Positions 15,715-24,940 of a stretch of 64,000 nt of DNA are shown here, piece after piece. The position numbers were made by a program, and so were the translations under genes. This stretch comes from Halpernia frigidisoli. GTDB lineage: Bacteria; Bacteroidota; Bacteroidia; Flavobacteriales; Weeksellaceae. Every line of letters starts with the position of its first letter. The first letter of the stretch is position 1. The notes under the pieces were generated by a model that had not been told where the DNA came from, did no database searches, and saw only the letters and a list, made by a program, of their open reading frames with translations. The DNA lies in the NCBI RefSeq assembly GCF_900113805.1, contig NZ_FOQT01000002.1, forward strand, positions 248,001 to 312,000, written 5' to 3'.

Positions 15715-18045
15715 TTAAATCCAATTTTTCCACCATTTCTTTTTACTGTTGCTGTAGTAAGAATAATAGCCGTAGCCGTATTTTGTTCCAAATTTTGTGT
15801 CTTGAGGTTTTACCGCATTTAATACAAAAACCAGACTTTTTATTTGGTTTTCTTTCTTAAAATCACCCGCAAAACTGAGCATCTCTTTTTCTGTAAACGC
15901 AGATTTTATAACATATAGAATGACGTCAGAATTAGCAATTAAACTCAATGTGTCACTCACCAACATTACAGGCGCTGAATCTAAAACGACATAATCGTAT
16001 TTTTCCTTTAAAGAAATAATCAAATCATCAAACTTTTTCATATCCAGCAGATCGTTGGGATTGGGCGCAATCTGCCCACTAAACATCACATCAAGATTTG
16101 TGGATAAATTAGATTTTCTAATATAAGATTCAAAATTTTCATTTTCTGAAATGAGGTAATCAGTCAAACCAAAATTTTCACCTTCAATAAACCGATGCAG
16201 TTGAGGATTTCGGATATCTGCCCCGATAATGATCACTTTACTTTTTCCGGCAAGCGTAAGCGCCGTATTCATAGAAACTGTTGTTTTTCCTTCCCCTTTA
16301 ATGGATGACGTGATTAAGATAACGCCTCCGCTGTTGATGTTTTTTGCGCGAAGAAAAAATCTTAGATTAGATACTAAAATGCGATATGATTCTGCAAAGA
16401 CAGAAAAATCATTATCATGAACTTTTGGAGTTTTTTCCTTGTTGACAGGTATTTCACCAATCACAACCGCATCAGGAATCAAACTTAGTATATTATTTTT
16501 ATTGTGGATCTTGCTGTCCAGAAAATTAAATCCTAAAAATAAAACTAAAGGTAATAAAAAACCCATCAATAAAGCACCATTTGTTATCTGGCTGTAGTTT
16601 GGCTTCACGATTCCGGTTGTGAAAGCAGGATTTATTATTTTTGCTTTTGGCGCAGTAACGGCCAAAGTAATAGCGTTTTCTTCCCTTTTTTGCAGTAAAT
16701 AAAGATAGAGCTGTTCTTTTAAAGTTTGCTGGCGCTCAATACTTCTAAAAACTTTTTCTCGTGTTGGATATTTATTAAGATTATCTTTTGCAACATTTAT
16801 TTGCCCTTTGGTCTGACCAAGCTGCACCATCAAATTTTCACGGGACTCTATCAGATTTTTGCGGATCAAATTTTTCACCGAAGCAATTTGTTTGCTCATC
16901 TCAACGACTTCCGGATTTAAACTCGTAGCTTGTTTTGAAAGCCGGTTTTTGGAAAGCAATAAATTATTATATTGTGTGATCAATGCGTCTAAACTCGCCG
17001 GAAGTCCCATATTACTTGGTAAAAGCTGTTCACCACCTGTTGAGTTGTAAATTGAGTTAATTAAATTTAGCTGTGTATTATAACCAAAAGCCGCCTTCGT
17101 GTCGGCGTCTGCATTACTTAAAGCTAGTGTTGCCTGCGCTTCAAGATCTGTGATCTGATTATTTCGTTTAAAACCTTCTTTTTCCGTTTCAATACCGGAA
17201 AGATCTCCGGAAATAATATCAAGACGGTCATTAATAAAATTTTGCGTGTTTCGCGCTTCGATATTCTTATCATTAATACCGTCAACTATATATTCTTTTG
17301 CGAGATTATTTAAAATATTTTCTGATTTGTGTGGAACTGGCCCAGTAAGATCGACCTGCATCAGCAAACCTTTATTTTGCGGTAAAGAAACGCTGATTCT
17401 CCCTTCTAAATTACCTGCAACATTTGCGCTGTTGCTGAATAAAACTTTAATTGGTCCGGAAAATTCACTGTAAGGTTTTAAATCAAACTGCACTGTGCCA
17501 AAATCCAGCTGAAAAGGTTTACCAAAATCATACTGTTTCTGCGCTCCACCATTTTCGCCGGCTAAAATAAAACTTTTACCATTCAGCGGTTTTACAAAAA
17601 AAGATGCACCACCAAAACCGACAGGATTTTTTAAATTTAAAATTTTACCTAAAATAGGCGAATCGTCATACAATTCAACTTCTTTAATTGATCCTTTGCT
17701 AAAAAATGTAACGTCTAAATTTAAATTTTTTACAACCTTTTCTAAAATAGGTTTTGAAACGATAATGGTAGTTTCGCCCTGTAATTCTTCATCTCCGGAA
17801 ACACCCATTCCTAAATTTTTAAGATCACTTAAAGCCGCATTCTGCGCTTTGGATTCCTGAAGTTTTAAAGTCGTGGTCGTGAAATACTGAGGTTGCGCAT
17901 AACGAAGATAGATTTTTGCAACTGTATAAAAAATAAGCATTGTCAAAAGAAACCACGGCCATTTTTTGACATATCTACCTAATTCTTTTTTAAGATTAAT
18001 AGATATTGCCCGTGATTCCGGAACCGCATTTTCAAGTAATTCCAT
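15715..18045 (-). CDS. wzc: Wzc-like polysaccharide co-polymerase and tyrosine autokinase
   Basis: A 776-residue inner-membrane protein that controls polymerisation and export together with Wza. One membrane helix lies at residues 28-48 (WPWFLLTMLIFYTVAKIYLR), followed by a Wzz-type periplasmic domain with long coiled coil (about 270-480) and a second helix near 495-515. The BY-kinase domain has Walker A GEGKTTVSM (about 577-585), Walker A' IIIGADIRNP (about 603-612) and Walker B VVLDSAP (about 688). The C-terminus carries a tyrosine cluster, YGYGYYSYY, the autophosphorylation tail. It follows wza by 5 bp. Confidence 0.95.
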   Translation of the reverse strand: MELLENAVPESRAISINLKKELGRYVKKWPWFLLTMLIFYTVAKIYLRYAQPQYFTTTTLKLQESKAQNAALSDLKNLGMGVSGDEELQGETTIIVSKPILEKVVKNLNLDVTFFSKGSIKEVELYDDSPILGKILNLKNPVGFGGASFFVKPLNGKSFILAGENGGAQKQYDFGKPFQLDFGTVQFDLKPYSEFSGPIKVLFSNSANVAGNLEGRISVSLPQNKGLLMQVDLTGPVPHKSENILNNLAKEYIVDGINDKNIEARNTQNFINDRLDIISGDLSGIETEKEGFKRNNQITDLEAQATLALSNADADTKAAFGYNTQLNLINSIYNSTGGEQLLPSNMGLPASLDALITQYNNLLLSKNRLSKQATSLNPEVVEMSKQIASVKNLIRKNLIESRENLMVQLGQTKGQINVAKDNLNKYPTREKVFRSIERQQTLKEQLYLYLLQKREENAITLAVTAPKAKIINPAFTTGIVKPNYSQITNGALLMGFLLPLVLFLGFNFLDSKIHNKNNILSLIPDAVVIGEIPVNKEKTPKVHDNDFSVFAESYRILVSNLRFFLRAKNINSGGVILITSSIKGEGKTTVSMNTALTLAGKSKVIIIGADIRNPQLHRFIEGENFGLTDYLISENENFESYIRKSNLSTNLDVMFSGQIAPNPNDLLDMKKFDDLIISLKEKYDYVVLDSAPVMLVSDTLSLIANSDVILYVIKSAFTEKEMLSFAGDFKKENQIKSLVFVLNAVKPQDTKFGTKYGYGYYSYYSNSKKKWWKNWI

Positions 18046-18050
18046 TTTTT

Positions 18051-18845
18051 TTAACGGGTTAAACTGATGACTAACGTAATTAAACCAAGTGCAACTCCTC
18101 CAAGCTGTAAAAATAGATTTCTGTTTGGGTTCGTCGTATTGGCTTCGATCTGTTTATTTCTGTCAGGTTCAACGTAAACGATATCATTTTGCTGAAGATA
18201 ATAATAAGGTGAGTTTACGATGGAAGCATCTGAAAGATCGACTGACACCATTTTATCTTTGCCTTCATTTTCATTATACCTTAAAATCTTAACATTAGTT
18301 CTGTTAGCTGATTGCTGCAAATCGCCTGACAGCGCTATTGCCTGGAAAATATTTAACTTTTCTGAAGTGGATGTTTTCTGCCCCGGACTTCCCACATCAC
18401 CCAATACACTAATGCTGAAATTTTTTAAAGTAATATTGATCACCGGATCTGTGAGATAGATTTTTAGACGGTTTGCAATATCAGTTTTAAGTTGTTCTTT
18501 GGTTAAATTTCTACAATAAATATTACCTAAAACAGGAAATGAAATCATTCCTTCGGCGTTCACGGTATATTCATCAGCAACTGAAGCACTTCCACCCGAA
18601 CTACCTTCCGGCTTTCCAGTTTGGGAAAGTGTGGAAAGATTAAAAGGACGCGCCGCAGTTTCGTCAAATGCAGAAATATTAATTAATAAAATGTCACCTT
18701 CCTGAATATGAAGACCCTCATATTTTGCCCTCGCGACCTCCTGCTCGAAATTATTATTCTGCATGTAGATCATATTTTTTTTCGGACTGCAGGATTGTAA
18801 CAAAAAAATGCCGATCAAAATAAAAAAGAAAAAAAATTTTGTCAT
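18051..18845 (-). CDS. wza: Wza-like polysaccharide export lipoprotein (SLBB)
   Basis: A 264-residue outer-membrane export protein. The signal peptide ends in a lipobox, LLQSC, with Cys19 as the lipidated residue. A Poly_export domain follows (EGDILLINISAFDE near residue 45, then YTVNAEGMISFPVLGNI). The SLBB region contains SISVLGDVGSPGQKTSTSEK. The C-terminal segment (LFLQLGGVALGLITLVISL) is a hydrophobic helix fitting the Wza membrane-spanning end. It sits upstream of wzc and 45 bp downstream of the OMP gene, forming the export apparatus of the glycan. Confidence 0.94.
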   Translation of the reverse strand: MTKFFFFFILIGIFLLQSCSPKKNMIYMQNNNFEQEVARAKYEGLHIQEGDILLINISAFDETAARPFNLSTLSQTGKPEGSSGGSASVADEYTVNAEGMISFPVLGNIYCRNLTKEQLKTDIANRLKIYLTDPVINITLKNFSISVLGDVGSPGQKTSTSEKLNIFQAIALSGDLQQSANRTNVKILRYNENEGKDKMVSVDLSDASIVNSPYYYLQQNDIVYVEPDRNKQIEANTTNPNRNLFLQLGGVALGLITLVISLTR

Positions 18846-18890
18846 GAGATGTAAAATTGGTCTGAAAAAAGTTCAGCTTTTCTTATATTT

Positions 18891-19517
18891 TTACCAGTTA
18901 CTTTTAATGTAATAATTTAAACCTATTGCTAAAAGTCTATTGTAAGTATTTGCCGGATTATCAGAATAAAACTTTGCAAAACCTCTGTCGTATCTTAAAA
19001 AAGCTTCCCACTGCTGGGAAATTTGAAGACCTGTGCCAACGGTAACACCGTAATTTAGTCTGTTTACTTTATTATCCAAATTAAATTTATAATAGGCATC
19101 TTCATAAAACTGCGATGTATCTCTTTTGTATGATACCAAATATTCAACACGAGGACCGGCAAATAAAAACAGATCTCGCTTCATATTTCCCTGATGGAAA
19201 AAAAATCTGAAATAAACTGACATGGACACGTAATTACTGCTATATTTCTGAATTTCATTTTCCGCCTTCGCAATTTCACCTTGCGTATTAAAATCTACAT
19301 GAGGTTCTAAATAAAGGTAAGCAGAATCAAACACATCATTTTCCACCAAAGGCCATTGCACAAATCCACCCAAACCACCACCGTATTTTCCTTTGGATGC
19401 ATCATGCACATTCACGATCGATCCTTTATGAAAATCACCTGAAACGCCGTATTTAAAATGCTGTGCAGAAAGACAGCAGGAAAATGTGAGCATTAAAAAA
19501 AGTGGAATTTTCTTCAT
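18891..19517 (-). CDS. Outer-membrane beta-barrel protein
   Basis: A 208-residue protein with a signal peptide (MKKIPLFLMLTFSCCLSAQ) and alternating-polarity strands typical of the PorT/OmpW-like 8-stranded barrels of Bacteroidetes. It ends KSNW, with the aromatic C-terminal residue usual for barrels. It is the first gene of the export block, and a probable -7 element lies 51 bp upstream. The function is unknown. Its position suggests a role near the Wza channel or glycan attachment, but that is inference from context only. Confidence 0.75.
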   Translation of the reverse strand: MKKIPLFLMLTFSCCLSAQHFKYGVSGDFHKGSIVNVHDASKGKYGGGLGGFVQWPLVENDVFDSAYLYLEPHVDFNTQGEIAKAENEIQKYSSNYVSMSVYFRFFFHQGNMKRDLFLFAGPRVEYLVSYKRDTSQFYEDAYYKFNLDNKVNRLNYGVTVGTGLQISQQWEAFLRYDRGFAKFYSDNPANTYNRLLAIGLNYYIKSNW

Positions 19518-19567
19518 TTTAAATTTTTATGATACCTTGGTTGATCTATCAGTATTTTATTTTTTTT

Positions 19568-19575
19568 CAAAAGTA
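19568..19575 (-). promoter_or_regulatory. -7 element candidate for the OMP-wza-wzc glycan operon
   Basis: On the minus strand this reads TACTTTTG, a full match to the Bacteroidetes -7 consensus TAnnTTTG, 50 bases upstream of the OMP start codon. No TTTG -33 element is found at the usual spacing. If real, it would head transcription of the long glycan locus. Confidence 0.4.
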
Positions 19576-19591
19576 ATAAATAATTAGCTAC

Positions 19592-20059
19592 TTAAGACAA
19601 ATCTTGAGTTAGTCTTAAAATAATTTCATATTCGTAACCTTTACCAATTAAATATTTCAAAGTTTTTTGCTTTTTGATAAAAACCTTACTTTCCTTTTGA
19701 AGTTCAAAATGTTGTAAATAAAGTTTCCGGATACTGTCTTCATAATCTTCCTCATCTATCTCATCCATTGATTTCTGAATTAATTTCTGAGTAATTCCTT
19801 TAAATTTTAGACTGCTGGTGATCTTGTTTTTACCCCAGTGTTTTTGGTAGAATTTTCCTCTGATATAGCTTCGCGTAAAACGTTCTTCATTTAAATAATT
19901 TTCTCTAAGCAAATAAAGCATGATCTCATCTTTTGCTTCCTGAACTAAAATAAAATCTCTGAATTTTTGCTCAACTTCTTTATGACAGCGATCTTGGTAA
20001 ACACAATAATTTACCATTTTTAATTTTATTTCTGGTAATGTGTAATACTTTTGTTCCAA
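19592..20059 (-). CDS. recX: Regulatory protein RecX
   Basis: A 155-residue RecX-family protein that modulates RecA filaments. The three RecX helical repeats are visible: YCVYQDRCHKEVEQKFRDF (about 18-36), LLRENYLNEERFTRSYIRGK (about 49-68) and RKLYLQHFELQKESKVF. The start is TTG: the reading frame is open back to the glyA stop codon without an ATG, and homologs begin at about the same residue (EQKYYTLPEIKLK). The upstream gap holds GTCAAGA-type simple repeats that run in frame with the start. It is likely co-transcribed behind glyA. Confidence 0.88.
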   Translation of the reverse strand: MEQKYYTLPEIKLKMVNYCVYQDRCHKEVEQKFRDFILVQEAKDEIMLYLLRENYLNEERFTRSYIRGKFYQKHWGKNKITSSLKFKGITQKLIQKSMDEIDEEDYEDSIRKLYLQHFELQKESKVFIKKQKTLKYLIGKGYEYEIILRLTQDLS

Positions 20060-20062
20060 ATG

Positions 20063-20107
20063 AGATTTTAATTTCTTGGCTCTTGACTCTAAATTCTTGG
20101 CTCTGAT
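20063..20107. repeat. GTCAAGA/GCCAAGA-word degenerate repeat
   Basis: Between recX and glyA the minus strand reads GAGCCAAGAATTTAGAGTC followed by AAGAGCCAAGAAAT, a run of about seven-base words (AGAGCCA, AGAGTCA). A similar run lies at 40421-40461. The words look like the degenerate simple repeats common in intergenic DNA of Flavobacteriia. Confidence 0.5.
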
Positions 20108-21379
20108 TTAATAATTAAACAACGCCTTCCCTTCCATTAATTGATTAACGTCTTTTTTTACTTTTGCTAAAACAGTTTCGTTTGATAGATCAGAAACAAC
20201 TTCCGAAATTAACCCTGCGATCATTTCCATATCGTTTTCTTTCAAACCGCGCGTTGTAATTGCTGAAGTTCCCAAACGAATTCCTGAGGTCGTAAAAGGT
20301 GATTTATCATCAAAAGGCACCATATTTTTATTACACGTGATGTCTGCTTTCACGAGGGCCTTTTCAGTTTCTTTTCCGTTCACGTTTTTATTTCGAAGAT
20401 CAACCAACATCAAATGGTTATCCGTACCGCCACTTACGATATCGAAACCATTGCTTATCATAGCTTTAGCTAAAGCTCTTGCATTGGCAATAACCTGTTT
20501 TTGATAAACTAAAAAATGATCTTCCAAAGCTTCCCCAAATGCAACTGCTTTTCCTGCGATCACATGCTCCAAAGGACCGCCCTGAATTCCTGGAAAAACG
20601 GCGCTGTCTAAAACGGCACTCATCATTTTCATTTCACCTTTCGGCGTTTTATGACCATAAGTATTTTCAAAATCTTTACCCATCATGATCATTCCACCGC
20701 GTGGACCGCGCAAAGTTTTATGCGTCGTGGTAGTTACAATATGGCAATGTTCGAAGGGAGAATTCAGCAAACCTTTTGCCACTAAACCAGCGGGATGTGC
20801 AATATCTGCCCATAAAGTAGCGCCCACTTCATCTGCAATTTCTCTGTATTTTTTATAATCAAGATCTCTGGAATACGCTGAAAATCCGGCAATTAACATT
20901 TTTGGTTTTGTTTCTAAAGCCACTTTTCGCATATGATCGTAATCTATTAAACCACTTTCGCGCTCCACGCCGTAGAAATTAGCTTTATACTGAATGCCCG
21001 AGAAATTAACAAAACTGCCGTGTGTTAAATGGCCGCCCATAGAAAGATCAAGACCTAAAATGGAATCGCCAGGTTTTAAACAAGCCAAATATAGCGCTGC
21101 ATTTGCTTGAGAACCAGAGTGTGGCTGAACATTGGCATATTCTACCCCAAATAATTTTTTGGCGCGCTCGATAGCCAAAGTTTCCACTTCATCTACGATT
21201 TCGCATCCGCCATAATATCTTTTGCCGGGATAACCTTCTGCATATTTGTTCGTTAAAACACTTCCAACAGCTTTCATCACATTTTCTGAAACGAAATTTT
21301 CTGATGCAATTAATTCTATGCCGTGCGTCTGTCTGTCGCGTTCCTGCTCAATTAAGTTAAATATCGGATCGTTGTTCAT
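20108..21379 (-). CDS. glyA: Serine hydroxymethyltransferase
   Basis: A 423-residue PLP enzyme that interconverts serine and glycine with tetrahydrofolate, feeding one-carbon units to purine and methionine synthesis. The Schiff-base lysine is Lys221 in [11 protein letters not shown]. The N-terminal [10 protein letters not shown] block and the [13 protein letters not shown] substrate loop (about 46-58) are intact, and [12 protein letters not shown] precedes the active site. The length is normal for bacterial GlyA. A -7 element (TAAATTTG on the minus strand, 21417-21424) lies 37 bp upstream. recX follows after 48 bp of repeat sequence. Confidence 0.98.
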   Translation of the reverse strand: MNNDPIFNLIEQERDRQTHGIELIASENFVSENVMKAVGSVLTNKYAEGYPGKRYYGGCEIVDEVETLAIERAKKLFGVEYANVQPHSGSQANAALYLACLKPGDSILGLDLSMGGHLTHGSFVNFSGIQYKANFYGVERESGLIDYDHMRKVALETKPKMLIAGFSAYSRDLDYKKYREIADEVGATLWADIAHPAGLVAKGLLNSPFEHCHIVTTTTHKTLRGPRGGMIMMGKDFENTYGHKTPKGEMKMMSAVLDSAVFPGIQGGPLEHVIAGKAVAFGEALEDHFLVYQKQVIANARALAKAMISNGFDIVSGGTDNHLMLVDLRNKNVNGKETEKALVKADITCNKNMVPFDDKSPFTTSGIRLGTSAITTRGLKENDMEMIAGLISEVVSDLSNETVLAKVKKDVNQLMEGKALFNY

Positions 21380-21416
21380 GATATAAATTGGGATTTCAGA
21401 TTAAAATTTTAAAAGC

Positions 21417-21424
21417 CAAATTTA
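21417..21424 (-). promoter_or_regulatory. -7 promoter element of glyA
   Basis: Minus-strand TAAATTTG matches TAnnTTTG exactly and lies 37 bases from the glyA ATG. No clear -33 TTTG is seen. Confidence 0.45.
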
Positions 21425-21452
21425 GTTAAATTTTACCTTGAAAAAAAGCAAT

Positions 21453-21481
21453 TTTTGTTACACAAAATTATAGTAAGTTTG
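21453..21481 (+). promoter_or_regulatory. Promoter of the 97-residue orphan gene
   Basis: TTTTTG ending at 21457 is followed after 16 bases by TAAGTTTG (21474-21481). This is a full -33/-7 pair with the same 16-base spacing as the desaturase promoter at 21971. The 5' leader would be about 80 nt. Confidence 0.55.
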
Positions 21482-21565
21482 CCAACCGGATTTTTAATTT
21501 AAACAATAAATTTTTTATCTTTAAATAATTAAAAACAATTAAATAAAATACTTAAACTTATCAAA

Positions 21566-21859
21566 ATGAGTAAGAAAAAATATAAAAAAGAGCTTCTAAA
21601 ATCTTTAAGATCACTATTAAAAATGGAGCATAAAGTTTTAGAGCAAATGACCAATTTAATGCTGCTTGGAGAACTGAAAAATGACGATATTGAATTTAAG
21701 GAAGGAGATACTTTTACTTTTAAAGATTCTATTTTTAATTACAGCGCAGATTCTAATATCCGTAAAATGGCAAAACTACGCATCAAAATGCTTAGAACCA
21801 TGACAAAATTGGTAGAGAAGAATAATTTTAAAGACAAAGACCTTGAGTTTTTAGCTTAA
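21566..21859 (+). CDS. Small conserved-looking protein of unknown function
   Basis: A 97-residue, strongly basic N-terminus (MSKKKYKKELLKSLRSLLKM) leads into what looks like an amphipathic helical hairpin with leucine heptads (LLKSLRSLLKMEHKVLEQM) and a second helix near residues 72-87. The middle has EGDTFTFKDS. There is no signal peptide, membrane helix or known motif, and I do not recognise the family. It forms its own unit, with a good promoter 85 bp upstream and a hairpin with U-tract downstream, and its codon usage is like its neighbours. A small cytosolic or nucleic-acid-associated protein is possible but unproven. Confidence 0.7.
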   Translation: MSKKKYKKELLKSLRSLLKMEHKVLEQMTNLMLLGELKNDDIEFKEGDTFTFKDSIFNYSADSNIRKMAKLRIKMLRTMTKLVEKNNFKDKDLEFLA

Positions 21860-21890
21860 ATCTAAAGCAATTTTTAATCAGTATATTATG

Positions 21891-21924
21891 AGAAGTTCTT
21901 TTAAAAAAGGCTTCTTATTTTTTT
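21891..21924 (+). terminator. Probable intrinsic terminator
   Basis: AGAAG (21891-21895) pairs with CTTCT (21911-21915) around an inner CTTTT/AAAAG stem, followed by TATTTTTTT. It ends the 97-residue gene's transcript. Confidence 0.5.
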
Positions 21925-21970
21925 GCTGAAAATCTTATTTTAAACATCGTACTTATGAGTAAAATCATAC

Positions 21971-21998
21971 TTTGCGTTTACTAAATTCATTAACTTTG
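21971..21998 (+). promoter_or_regulatory. Promoter of the desaturase gene
   Basis: TTTG (21971-21974), 16 bases, then TAACTTTG (21991-21998), 19 bases before the ATG. This is the best full promoter match in the window to the Bacteroidetes sigma-A consensus. Confidence 0.65.
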
Positions 21999-22017
21999 TT
22001 AAAATCAAAAATCAATT

Positions 22018-22776
22018 ATGACAATCGTAATATTCATCATCGTCCTCTGGTACTCCGGCCTGTTTTTCCAGACTTTTTTTCTGCACAGATATGCGGCACA
22101 TCAAAGTTTTAGAATGTCAAAATTCGGAGAAAAATTATGCTTCGTTTTAACGTGGATTACTCAAGGTTCCAACTATCTTTCTGCCTATGGCTACGGCGTT
22201 ATGCACAGAATGCATCATGCTTTTGCCGATACAGAAGAAGATCCGCATTCCCCAAAATATGACCCAAATTTATTTGCAATGATGTGGCGAACCAAAAATA
22301 TATACTACAACATCAACAATGAAAAAATAGATGTTGAGCAAAAATTCACCAAAAATGTTCCCCAATGGAAAGCATTTGACAAATTTGCAAGTTCCTGGGT
22401 TTCAAGAATCGGTTGGGGCGTTTTTTACACCGTATTTTTTGTGATTTTTGCCAATCATTGGTGGGAATGGCTTTTACTTCCTGTGGCTTATATGATGGCA
22501 CCAATTCACGGTGTAATTATCAACTGGTTTGCACACATTTACGGTTACACCAATTTTAAAGTAAGCGATACTTCAAAAAATTTATTGCGTTTTGATTGGT
22601 TAATGATGGGTGAAGCGTATCATAACAATCACCACAAACACGGCGGCAGACCAAATTTTGGTGGCGTAAGATGGCACGAAATTGATCCTACATATGTAAT
22701 AATGTTAGGTTTAGAAAAATTAAAACTGATAAAACTCAACAGAATTGCGATAAAACCAACTAGAGAAAAATTTTAA
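22018..22776 (+). CDS. Acyl-CoA/fatty-acid delta-9-type desaturase
   Basis: A 252-residue membrane di-iron desaturase that introduces a double bond into acyl chains. The three histidine boxes are HRYAAH (residues 23-28), HRMHH (about 62-66) and HNNHH (about 202-206). Hydrophobic segments lie at residues 1-22 and about 132-165. The length is shorter than eukaryotic desaturases but normal for flavobacterial ones. It has its own promoter and is closed by a strong terminator at 22781. It probably adjusts membrane fluidity; a cold response is possible but not shown here. Confidence 0.92.
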   Translation: MTIVIFIIVLWYSGLFFQTFFLHRYAAHQSFRMSKFGEKLCFVLTWITQGSNYLSAYGYGVMHRMHHAFADTEEDPHSPKYDPNLFAMMWRTKNIYYNINNEKIDVEQKFTKNVPQWKAFDKFASSWVSRIGWGVFYTVFFVIFANHWWEWLLLPVAYMMAPIHGVIINWFAHIYGYTNFKVSDTSKNLLRFDWLMMGEAYHNNHHKHGGRPNFGGVRWHEIDPTYVIMLGLEKLKLIKLNRIAIKPTREKF

Positions 22777-22780
22777 GAAT

Positions 22781-22807
22781 AAATCGGGTTCAGTGCCCGA
22801 TTTTTTT
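22781..22807 (+). terminator. Strong intrinsic terminator after the desaturase gene
   Basis: AAATCGGG (22781-22788) pairs perfectly with CCCGATTT (22796-22803) around a 7-base loop and is followed by a T-tract. Confidence 0.85.
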
Positions 22808-22873
22808 ATGTCTAATTGTCAGAAAAAAAATTTTGGTTAAAGTTTTGAATCAAATTTAATTCAAATAAAAATT

Positions 22874-23512
22874 ATGGATTTAAAATATCTCGTTCGTGAA
22901 CCCGAAAATATTATCTCAAAAACTCCGCTATTAATTTTGCTTCACGGCTACGGAAGCAATGAAGAAGATCTTTTTAGCTTCAGGGAAACTTTGCCAAAAG
23001 ATTGGCTGATCATCAGCTTTCGCGCGCCGCTGGTTTTAGAATATGGTGGCCATTCCTGGTTTGATCTGGACTTGATGAACAAAGAAAATCCAATGGATAT
23101 TGATCAGGCAAAAGCAGCAGAAAAAGGAATTTTAGAAGCAATTTTAGAAATTTCAAACCGTTATGGATTAACCGAGAACGAAACTCATCTTGCCGGATTT
23201 AGTCAGGGCGGCATTTTAACTTACGCTTTGGCTCTCAATAATCCCCAATTATTTTCAAAAATCGCAATTTTGAGTTCTTATCCCGAAGAAAAATTACTCG
23301 ATAACATCTCAAAGGACAAAAAACAACTTGAAAAATTAAAAATTTTCATCTCTCACGGCACAGATGACGCCGTAATTCCCTTGGATTGGGGCAGAAAAGC
23401 TGCAGATTATCTCTATCACAAAGGCTGTTTCTTCAGTTTTAGAGAATACATGAGTGGACACGGTGTCAACCAAAAAAATTATATGGATCTGATGGAATTC
23501 TTTAATAAATAA
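22874..23512 (+). CDS. Alpha/beta hydrolase, phospholipase/carboxylesterase family
   Basis: A 212-residue cytosolic esterase (PF02230-type). The nucleophile elbow is GFSQGG near residue 114. The acid is probably in HGTDDAVIP near residue 160, and the histidine in SGHGV near residue 196. HGYGSNEEDLF and FRAPL near the N-terminus form the oxyanion region typical of this family. It should hydrolyse short-chain or lysophospholipid esters; the natural substrate is unknown. There is no signal peptide. Confidence 0.88.
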   Translation: MDLKYLVREPENIISKTPLLILLHGYGSNEEDLFSFRETLPKDWLIISFRAPLVLEYGGHSWFDLDLMNKENPMDIDQAKAAEKGILEAILEISNRYGLTENETHLAGFSQGGILTYALALNNPQLFSKIAILSSYPEEKLLDNISKDKKQLEKLKIFISHGTDDAVIPLDWGRKAADYLYHKGCFFSFREYMSGHGVNQKNYMDLMEFFNK

Positions 23513-23551
23513 TTTTTGGAGCACAACATTTTTGCATTTTCCGAAAATTAT

Positions 23552-23626
23552 TCCGGCTATCCATTACAATCTTTTTTCAAATTCCTCCGTCATTTAAAAA
23601 AAGGATTTCCATTTCTATCCGGGCTA
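23552..23626. repeat. Dispersed hairpin repeat, copy A
   Basis: Contains TACAATCTTTTTTC and, after a loop, AAAAAAAGGATTTCC, so that AATC-T6 can pair with A6-GGATT; it ends in TATCCGGGCTA. The same layout occurs at 26484-26590 and 48891-48961. I recognise the general pattern as a common intergenic repeat in Flavobacteriia, from memory only. Confidence 0.7.
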
Positions 23627-23745
23627 TTAAGACAAGCGTTTCTTTTTTTTGCAAAGAAGCATTTTAGTACAATAAGAATTCTGAAAATTTATATATTCCA
23701 AAAGAATATTCGTTTTTTTGTAAATTTTAGACAATCAAAATTCCC

Positions 23746-23753
23746 TAACTTTG
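23746..23753 (+). promoter_or_regulatory. -7 element upstream of the secreted esterase
   Basis: TAACTTTG ends 19 bases before the ATG at 23773, the same distance as in the desaturase promoter. The -33 element is unclear. Confidence 0.5.
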
Positions 23754-23772
23754 AAATAAACATATTCACTAA

Positions 23773-24912
23773 ATGAAATATTATTTTTTGCTTTTCGCAC
23801 TTTTGATCAATGCTTTAATTTCCGCCCAGATTGCATTTAAAATAACTTCGCTACCTGAAAATACGCCAAAAGATGCTAAATTTTTTATGGCCTCTTCATC
23901 AAATAATTGGAATCCTTCAGATCCAAATTTTCAATTTATAAATAACGGCGACGAAACTTTTTCATTAGAAATTCCAGAAAATACAGAAAATTTTGAATAT
24001 AAAATCACCGAAGGATCATGGGATTTTGCAGAAGGCGATTTATATGGAAACACTTTAAGCAACAGAAAATACAATGCTTTAACGGAAAAAAATCCCGTAA
24101 ATATTCAGATACTTTCCTGGCAAAAACTTGCAGAGAAAAAAAATACTTTGTCTTCAAACGTCACAGTTTTAAGTGAAAATTTCAGTATTCCGCAATTAAA
24201 AACTACTAGAAAGATTTGGATTTATCTTCCGCCAAATTACGCAACGTCAAAGAAAAAATATCCCGTTGTTTACATGGAAGATGGTCAAAACTTATTCAAT
24301 GATGCGACTTCTTTTTCCGGCGAATGGAAAGTCGATGAAACATTAAATGCGCTTTTTTCCCAACATAAAACAGATGCTATCGTTATCGGAATTGAAAATG
24401 GCGGCGCAGAAAGACTCAATGAATATTCCCCCTGGATCAATAAAAAATACGGCGGAGGAAAAGGCGATTTATACGTTGATTTTTTAGCAAATACCTTGAA
24501 ACCTTTCGTAGACAAAAATTACAGAACTTTAGCACAACCAAAATATACGGGATTGATTGGCAGTTCAATGGGTGGATTAATTTCGTTTTACGCCGGCGTA
24601 AAATATCCAAACAAGTTCGGCAAACTGGGAATTTTTAGTCCAAGTTTTTGGTTTGCACCCGAAGATCTGACTTTCTATATTCGCAAGAATGCCAAGAAAT
24701 TAAAAAACTCAAAAATTTATTTTTACGCCGGTTTAAAAGAATCTGAAGATATGGTTCCCGATATTCAAAAAACCGAAGCAGAATTAATAAAATTAGGCGT
24801 TCCTAAAAAAAATATCAGAGATAAATTCAGCGAATACGGCACACATTCAGAATCTTATTGGTCACAGGAATTCGGACAAGCCTTTGAATGGTTGTTTGAA
24901 AATAATAAATAA
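23773..24912 (+). CDS. Secreted esterase with N-terminal carbohydrate-binding-like domain
   Basis: A 379-residue exported protein with signal peptide MKYYFLLFALLINALISAQ. Residues about 20-110 (ITSLPENTPKDAKFFMASSS, NPSDPNFQF and the later ITEGSWDFAEGD) look like a CBM48/CBM20-type beta-sandwich. The second domain is an esterase-D/PF00756 fold with a YMEDGQNLF oxyanion region, nucleophile GSSMGGLIS near residue 260 and a late YGTHSESYW histidine. It probably acts in the periplasm or outside the cell on feruloyl-type, siderophore or glucan esters; the substrate cannot be read. Confidence 0.85.
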   Translation: MKYYFLLFALLINALISAQIAFKITSLPENTPKDAKFFMASSSNNWNPSDPNFQFINNGDETFSLEIPENTENFEYKITEGSWDFAEGDLYGNTLSNRKYNALTEKNPVNIQILSWQKLAEKKNTLSSNVTVLSENFSIPQLKTTRKIWIYLPPNYATSKKKYPVVYMEDGQNLFNDATSFSGEWKVDETLNALFSQHKTDAIVIGIENGGAERLNEYSPWINKKYGGGKGDLYVDFLANTLKPFVDKNYRTLAQPKYTGLIGSSMGGLISFYAGVKYPNKFGKLGIFSPSFWFAPEDLTFYIRKNAKKLKNSKIYFYAGLKESEDMVPDIQKTEAELIKLGVPKKNIRDKFSEYGTHSESYWSQEFGQAFEWLFENNK

Positions 24913-24940
24913 GAATTCACTTTCACAAATATTGCAGATA

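Noticed and set aside
23516-23776. 86-codon reading frame between the two hydrolase genes
   Set aside because: It runs through the dispersed hairpin repeat (copy A) and has no protein-like composition; it is a by-product of the repeat.
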